A DNA stretch of 9,349 nt from assembly GCA_964421875.1 (NCBI GenBank), contig CAYQZD010000136.1, positions 1 to 9,349 on the forward strand, given 5' to 3'. Source of the stretch: CAYQZD01 sp964421875 (GTDB lineage: Bacteria > Electryoneota > Tariuqbacteria > Tariuqbacterales > Tariuqbacteraceae). Position 1 is the stretch's first letter; each line of letters starts with the position of its first letter. Under the pieces are notes generated by a model. It saw only the letters and a list, made by a program, of their open reading frames with translations, made no database searches and was not told the DNA's origin. Shown here piece by piece: positions 5,239 to 9,349 of the stretch. The translations under genes and the position numbers were made by a program.

Positions 5239-6150
5239 CTATTTCACCAGCTTCATCAATATCGCTTTCTGCGCGTGGAGCCGGTTCTCTGCCTGGTCGA
5301 ACACCACGGAATGCGCTCCGTCCATCACCTCGTCGGTGATTTCACGGCCCCTTTCGGCGGGCAGGCAGTGCATCACAATCACGTCCCGCTGCGCCTTGGA
5401 CAACAGCTCGGAATTTATTTGGAAAGCCTTCAGCGATTTCTCTTTCTCCTCGAATCGCTCTTTTTGCCCCATTGAAGCCCAAACATCGGCGTAGATAACG
5501 TCCGCTCCGGCAACACCTTCTAACGGGTTATGCACTATCCGAACCCGCCCCATACCATCCTGCTGCGCCCGGCGGTAGATATCCAAATTCGGCGGTGTGT
5601 CCTCCGCGCAGGCGATGGTGACGTTAATCGGCAGCCGGTAAGCCGCATTCAACCAGGAGTTGGCGATGTTGTTGCCGTCCCCCAGATAAGTAACATTGAT
5701 CCCTTCCAGCCCCCCCTTATGTTCAATAATCGTCATCAAATCCCCCATTATCTGGCAGGGGTGAAACGAATCGGTCAACGCGTTCACCACCGGAACCTCC
5801 GACCACTGCGCCAACTCCGCCACGTGCTCCTGCTTGAAGGTCCTGATGACGATGCCCGAAAGATAGCGGGACATCACCCGCCCCACATCCGATATCGACT
5901 CCCGCTTGCCTAACTCAATCTCCCGGTCGGTGATGAACAGGGAGTATCCTCCCAGTTGGAATATTCCGGTTTCGAAACTGACCCTTGTTCTTAGCGAAGG
6001 TTTGTGGAAAATAAGTCCGAATGCTTTTCCTATGAAAGGCTGAGGGCATTCACCCATCTTGGTCATCCGCTTGACATCGATTGCCAGTTCCAGGGTGTCC
6101 ATCAGTTCCTGGGCGCTGAAATCCGTAATAGCCAGGAAATCTTTTTTCAT
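5239..6150 (-). CDS. argF: ornithine carbamoyltransferase
   Basis: Cytoplasmic enzyme of arginine synthesis that joins carbamoyl phosphate and L-ornithine to give L-citrulline. At 303 aa it is full length. Residues visible: the carbamoyl-phosphate loop SLRTR (52-56; STRTR is the commoner form), HPCQ (130-133), DGNNIANSW (158-166), the ornithine loop DVWASMG (222-228) and the catalytic HCLP (261-264). The intact SMG loop argues against the acetyl- or succinyl-ornithine variants of the family. I place the start at 6150 (MKKDFLAITD), not the in-frame ATG at 6183, because AAGGAAAGGAG lies 5 nt upstream and the extra 11 residues are not typical of the family. No other arg gene is in the window. 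A promoter candidate precedes it at 6217-6245, so it is probably transcribed on its own. Confidence 0.96.
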   Translation of the reverse strand: MKKDFLAITDFSAQELMDTLELAIDVKRMTKMGECPQPFIGKAFGLIFHKPSLRTRVSFETGIFQLGGYSLFITDREIELGKRESISDVGRVMSRYLSGIVIRTFKQEHVAELAQWSEVPVVNALTDSFHPCQIMGDLMTIIEHKGGLEGINVTYLGDGNNIANSWLNAAYRLPINVTIACAEDTPPNLDIYRRAQQDGMGRVRIVHNPLEGVAGADVIYADVWASMGQKERFEEKEKSLKAFQINSELLSKAQRDVIVMHCLPAERGREITDEVMDGAHSVVFDQAENRLHAQKAILMKLVK

Positions 6151-6161
6151 TTCACTCCTTT
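6151..6161 (-). promoter_or_regulatory. strong ribosome binding site that sets the argF start
   Basis: Read on the minus strand, AAGGAGTGAA lies directly before the ATG at 6150, placing AGGAG about 5 nt upstream. It is the clearest Shine-Dalgarno sequence in the window and supports the internal start over the ATG at 6183. Confidence 0.75.
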
Positions 6162-6216
6162 CCTTGGATAAGTTTATTATCACCTCTATGACCTTCCTGA
6201 GTCAGAATCGTGGCTT

Positions 6217-6245
6217 AATATAAGTATAATAAACATCTCAATCAA
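6217..6245 (-). promoter_or_regulatory. candidate sigma70-type promoter for argF
   Basis: On the minus strand TTGATT (6245-6240) and TATATT (6222-6217) are separated by 17 bases, just past the end of the TamA-like gene, giving a leader of about 60 nt. The -35 hexamer is the same as in the candidate promoter of the lipoprotein gene. The interrupted inverted repeat CAATT-CA-AATTG (6243-6254) overlaps the -35 side and could bind a regulator. I see no clear ArgR box. Confidence 0.4.
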
Positions 6246-6273
6246 TTCAAATTGCATTAGTCGCGGCAATCTC

Positions 6274-8025
6274 TTAGAATGATTGTCCCAACTCAAGATA
6301 GAACCGTCCCGGATATATCTTGTCCTTCACTTTCCAGGCGTATTCTATGCGGGCTGTCCACAAACCGTAATGCGCTGCCAGCCCCATCCCGGCGCCGGTG
6401 GAACTGCCCTCCCAACGGCCGGCGCTAAAATCACGAAACAGACCGCCGTTGTCTATGAATATTTTTGACTTCAACGCCTTCCAGATATCGAAGCGAGCTT
6501 CCCCCCTGAGTATATAGTAGTATCTCCCGCCCTGAGGAGTTCCACCAGCCCCCATCGGTCCTAAAGAGCTGCCTTTGTATCCTCTCACCGTGGACCTCCC
6601 GCTGAAGAAAAAGAATTCCTCAACCGGGATTCGCCGCTCGCCTGCTTTAAACATCGCCCCGTTTTCAAGCTGAAAAGCCAGCGCTACCGGCTTAATCGCT
6701 TCAAGGAAGCCCCGGAGGTCAAGTTTGGTTTTGAGAAAACCGGTTTCACCTAATACTCTTGGCTCGGCGACAGAAAACCTACCCAGAAAGTACAGACCGT
6801 TTCTGGTTCGGATTTTACTGTCGCGCAGGTCGAGCACCGTTTCAGCGTAAAACAAACTGGAACGAACTCCCTTAGCGGCAAATGTGTCCAATCCGGCTTT
6901 GCGGAATCGGTTTCTCTTAAAGATGTAGCCCCATTCGATTTGTCCCCGGCCTCCGATAATCCTTCCCAATGAAATTTTTCCCAGCGCCTGTTCCAGATTA
7001 TAGGGATGCCGGTCATCTTGGCTGTAGGATGCTCCGGACCGGAAAAAGAGCCTGCTCCGCATCAGCGCGGGATTATGATAGCTGGTCTTAACCATCCGAT
7101 AGCGAATACTGATCCGACCTTCAAATCCCACTCCGATACCCCTGCCGCCGATATTCGTATATCCCGCCTGGCTTTTCAATCTGAAATTATCCTCGCTCCC
7201 ATATCCGCCCCCAAGCGAAAACTCTCCGGCGTCACGTTCCGTCACATACACCAGTAAATTGAATACACTGTCCGTTTCAGTTGGCTCCAATTCGAGGTTT
7301 ACGCTGCGGTGGAGCCCTTGACGGTAGAGCTGCTCCCGGAAAAGGTCGATTTCATTCACTGTCAGCGGTTTTCCTCGGATGTTCGGCATCTCCCTGAGGA
7401 TATACCATAGCTTAGTTTTTTCATTTCCCGATACTATGACCGCACCCAAGTAGTGCCTCCGTCCTTCAGCGATTTCGAAGGATATCCGCGCCCGGTAGTC
7501 TGAAATCTCGATGTTGCGTGAGACCGAGGCTGAAAGGAATCCCCGCTTGCCGTAAAGCCTGGTAATATTGTTTTCAGAAGATGAGAGTTCCCCAAAATCC
7601 AGCCGGTCGCCGGCTTTAACCCGAATAGCATTTCGCAATTCCGATTCCTGAACCGCTGCCATCCCTATAATAGTGATTGAATCGATGATGACCGGCCTCC
7701 CTTCCGCGGCATTGATGGTTATCTCCACCGCAGAGCTGTCACGATTCCAATTGATATCGACATCCGCAACCTGCGCTTCTAAAAAACCGTGCTGGAAATA
7801 ATAATCCTCAATCACTTTCAAATCTCGTATCAGCACATCCTTAAAGAGATAGCGTTTCATGAAAGTTCCGCTCTGTTTGGTTCCCATCAGTTTCCGCAGA
7901 CTCTTCGCCTGCTTTGCAGCGTCTCCCTGAAAGTCGATAGACTTCACTTTGGGTCTGACCGCGCCCGCTGCGCAAAGGGGAATCAGCGCCGCTATTACGA
8001 AATATTTCAGTCCGTTAGCCCGCAT
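6274..8025 (-). CDS. TamA/BamA-family (Omp85) outer-membrane beta-barrel protein
   Basis: Omp85-type protein that inserts or exports envelope proteins, with periplasmic POTRA domains and a C-terminal barrel. It has a signal peptide (1-22, probable cut after AGA), with no good lipobox at C18. About three POTRA repeats follow (roughly 26-110, 111-188, 189-265), the number usual for TamA rather than the five of E. coli BamA. The barrel spans about 266-583, opens with LGGGYGSEDNFRLKSQAGYT (271-290), carries the conserved lid-loop motif VRGY (480-483) and ends in GQSF with the terminal Phe typical of outer-membrane proteins. Length 583 aa is close to TamA (~577). The start overlaps the stop of the TamB-like gene by one base (TAATG), so the two are co-translated. 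I favour a TamA-like role over BamA from domain count and neighbour. Confidence 0.9.
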   Translation of the reverse strand: MRANGLKYFVIAALIPLCAAGAVRPKVKSIDFQGDAAKQAKSLRKLMGTKQSGTFMKRYLFKDVLIRDLKVIEDYYFQHGFLEAQVADVDINWNRDSSAVEITINAAEGRPVIIDSITIIGMAAVQESELRNAIRVKAGDRLDFGELSSSENNITRLYGKRGFLSASVSRNIEISDYRARISFEIAEGRRHYLGAVIVSGNEKTKLWYILREMPNIRGKPLTVNEIDLFREQLYRQGLHRSVNLELEPTETDSVFNLLVYVTERDAGEFSLGGGYGSEDNFRLKSQAGYTNIGGRGIGVGFEGRISIRYRMVKTSYHNPALMRSRLFFRSGASYSQDDRHPYNLEQALGKISLGRIIGGRGQIEWGYIFKRNRFRKAGLDTFAAKGVRSSLFYAETVLDLRDSKIRTRNGLYFLGRFSVAEPRVLGETGFLKTKLDLRGFLEAIKPVALAFQLENGAMFKAGERRIPVEEFFFFSGRSTVRGYKGSSLGPMGAGGTPQGGRYYYILRGEARFDIWKALKSKIFIDNGGLFRDFSAGRWEGSSTGAGMGLAAHYGLWTARIEYAWKVKDKIYPGRFYLELGQSF

Positions 8026-9311
8026 TATTTGAACCTGAATACATACCGCAGGTCTATCCCGGTTTCGCCGTACTGGTTGGTTTCATTGGTGAGGTAAGTG
8101 TTTTTGCCAAGGCGGTAGTCGAAGGAGAGGATCTGTTCCGTGGTTCCCCCCACCGTCCCCCTTAAACTGAGTTTCAACCGTTCGGTCAACCGTTTATCCG
8201 CTACATAACGGCTGTCGAAGGAGAAAACGGTCCCTTCGATTTCCACGCGGTTGAACGACAACATCCGCCCCACACGCCGTTCTGCGGATTCGGTAAAATG
8301 ATGGGAATTATACCCGTTTATCGCCGTCTTTACCCGTTCTTCCAGCTTAGCGCCGGAGCGCCATCCCACCTCCTGAGAATGAGGGTCTCCCCTGATGAGC
8401 AAAGATACTATCTGCTCATTATTCAGCTCCGGCTCGCTCCACATCTCCCAGGTGAGCGAATCCTCAATCAGCCCGTGACAGGTCACCGTTACCCGATAAG
8501 GCTGTAAAACAGTCCCGGAATCCGCCTCGGTGACGTAGGTTTTAGCCAGATACTCTCCTTCGGCAACCAGCATATCTGTGGCGAAATCGTACTCCGCGAA
8601 ATTGAGTTTGAAGGGTTTTCCCCAGCGCCAGATTCTTCCCCGGACGGCGCTGACGGTTCCCCATAAATCACCCTGGGGACGGGAATTGAAAGCCAGGGAA
8701 CAGGCGCCTTCGAAGTCGAGAGTTTTTACGGTTACGCAGGAATCTCCCTTAACCTTCAAATCGATACCAATGAAGCCCAGCGCATCGGATAACTCTTTTG
8801 TTTCATGCAGTAATCGAGAAATCCCCGGTTTCATCCTGTCCAGAGAACCTGTCAATACAAGCGTGTCAAGATTTACGTTCACGATTAGTTTATAACCTGA
8901 TTCCAGAGGCCCACTCCCCAAAAACAGAGCGGCGCGCAGCATGTCCCCGGCTAAAACTCCCGCTCCGGACAGCGAGTCTCCGGCAAGGCGGCAGTTTATA
9001 ACGAGTTCAGCCGAGGTTCCGAGGTAGATAAATTTTGCCCCGCCCGTAATTTTCTCACCGTAAAAATCAATCTGGCCGGACTCGAATCCCCCACCGGAGG
9101 AATCTCCCTCGAAATTGATGTATCCCCAGACGCCGTCGTCGCTATATTCCACAGCGCCTGCGAGATACCCCTCTTCGATGAGTCCGTTCAGGCTTTCCGC
9201 CAGCGTCCGGCCGATGGAATCGTCAGCGGGAAACGCTTCGCCAAACCAGCTGCTGTAAACCGCGGACAGCGAAAAAATTAAAAAAATTCTTCTTAAGAGA
9301 CGATGTTTCAT
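8025..9311 (-). CDS. short TamB-like protein (TamB C-terminal domain, DUF490-type)
   Basis: Predicted envelope partner of the downstream TamA-like barrel. A basic n-region (MKHRLLRR) and hydrophobic segment (9-24) form a signal peptide or inner-membrane anchor. Residues ~185-428 resemble the TamB C-terminal domain: the pattern 'GTVSAVRGRIWRWGKPFKL' (218-236), then VTVTCHGLIEDSLTWEMWSEP (274-294 region), NNEQIVSLLIRG (297-308, like the EDEILSLLLFG motif of TamB), and the C-terminal strand TGIDLRYVFRFK (417-428). Residues 30-180 are beta-rich and hydrophilic. E. coli TamB has about 1,260 residues, so most of the long lipid-conducting bridge is missing. The signal sequence shows the short form starts here and is not a fragment cut by the window edge. 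No Shine-Dalgarno is evident; an AT-rich leader precedes the ATG. Confidence 0.75.
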   Translation of the reverse strand: MKHRLLRRIFLIFSLSAVYSSWFGEAFPADDSIGRTLAESLNGLIEEGYLAGAVEYSDDGVWGYINFEGDSSGGGFESGQIDFYGEKITGGAKFIYLGTSAELVINCRLAGDSLSGAGVLAGDMLRAALFLGSGPLESGYKLIVNVNLDTLVLTGSLDRMKPGISRLLHETKELSDALGFIGIDLKVKGDSCVTVKTLDFEGACSLAFNSRPQGDLWGTVSAVRGRIWRWGKPFKLNFAEYDFATDMLVAEGEYLAKTYVTEADSGTVLQPYRVTVTCHGLIEDSLTWEMWSEPELNNEQIVSLLIRGDPHSQEVGWRSGAKLEERVKTAINGYNSHHFTESAERRVGRMLSFNRVEIEGTVFSFDSRYVADKRLTERLKLSLRGTVGGTTEQILSFDYRLGKNTYLTNETNQYGETGIDLRYVFRFK

Positions 9312-9321
9312 TGACTATAAA

Positions 9322-9333
9322 AGCAATATTGCT
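9322..9333. promoter_or_regulatory. 12-bp palindrome in the leader of the TamB-like gene
   Basis: AGCAATATTGCT is a perfect 12-bp palindrome 11 nt upstream of the ATG. It lies in an AT-rich stretch that on the minus strand includes TATAAATATA, a possible -10 region. It may be an operator or a small leader hairpin. The window ends 16 nt beyond it, so the upstream promoter half cannot be judged. Confidence 0.25.
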
Positions 9334-9349
9334 ATATTTATATCTGAAT

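Noticed and set aside
6151..6183. Upstream ATG giving an argF product 11 residues longer
   Set aside because: The strong Shine-Dalgarno sequence directly before the ATG at 6150 and normal family N-termini favour the internal start.
6274..8025. Annotation of the barrel as BamA
   Set aside because: About three POTRA domains rather than five, a length close to TamA and a TamB-like partner favour a TamA-type protein, though substrate and role are untested.

Overview
All seven genes here lie on the minus strand, so the window reads right to left. GC content looks close to 50% (by eye). The TamA-type outer-membrane barrel, a lipoprotein signal and a signal-peptide-bearing TamB-like partner indicate a two-membrane (Gram-negative) bacterium. 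Weak Shine-Dalgarno sequences on most genes, short dispersed hairpin repeats and a DeoC-type microcompartment locus suggest an uncultured lineage, possibly near the FCB group. That placement is inference; no rRNA or other marker is present.

Right part (9311-6274): a TamB-like protein of only 428 aa is followed, with a one-base TAATG overlap, by a 583-aa TamA/BamA-family barrel. They form a compact TamAB-like envelope module with a very short TamB. Next is argF (6150-5239), a complete ornithine carbamoyltransferase with a strong ribosome binding site and a plausible promoter of its own.

Middle (5086-3242): a 614-aa predicted lipoprotein. I judge it a homologue of dipeptidyl peptidase III (peptidase family M49) that has lost the HExxGH zinc motif, so it is probably a pseudoenzyme. 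Its start is awkward: the in-frame start is TTG with an uncharged n-region. An out-of-frame ATG 26 nt upstream would give an ideal Lys/Arg-rich n-region if one T were added to a T4 run.

Left part (2920-400): a tight operon of an alpha-D-phosphohexomutase, a EutN/CcmL pentameric shell vertex protein and deoxyribose-phosphate aldolase (DeoC), with gaps of 1 and 6 nt. DeoC carries an extra ~60 residues whose first ~16 form an amphipathic helix, followed by a polar linker: the layout of a microcompartment encapsulation peptide. I read this as part of a sugar-phosphate-utilising (SPU-like) bacterial microcompartment. In that reading the mutase could make deoxyribose-5-phosphate and DeoC would release acetaldehyde inside the shell. 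No hexameric shell gene is in the window.

The gene-poor stretches (1-399, 2921-3241, 5087-5238) hold several families of small hairpin repeats, a 16-bp perfect palindrome and candidate promoters. No tRNA, rRNA, CRISPR array, transposase or integrase was seen.
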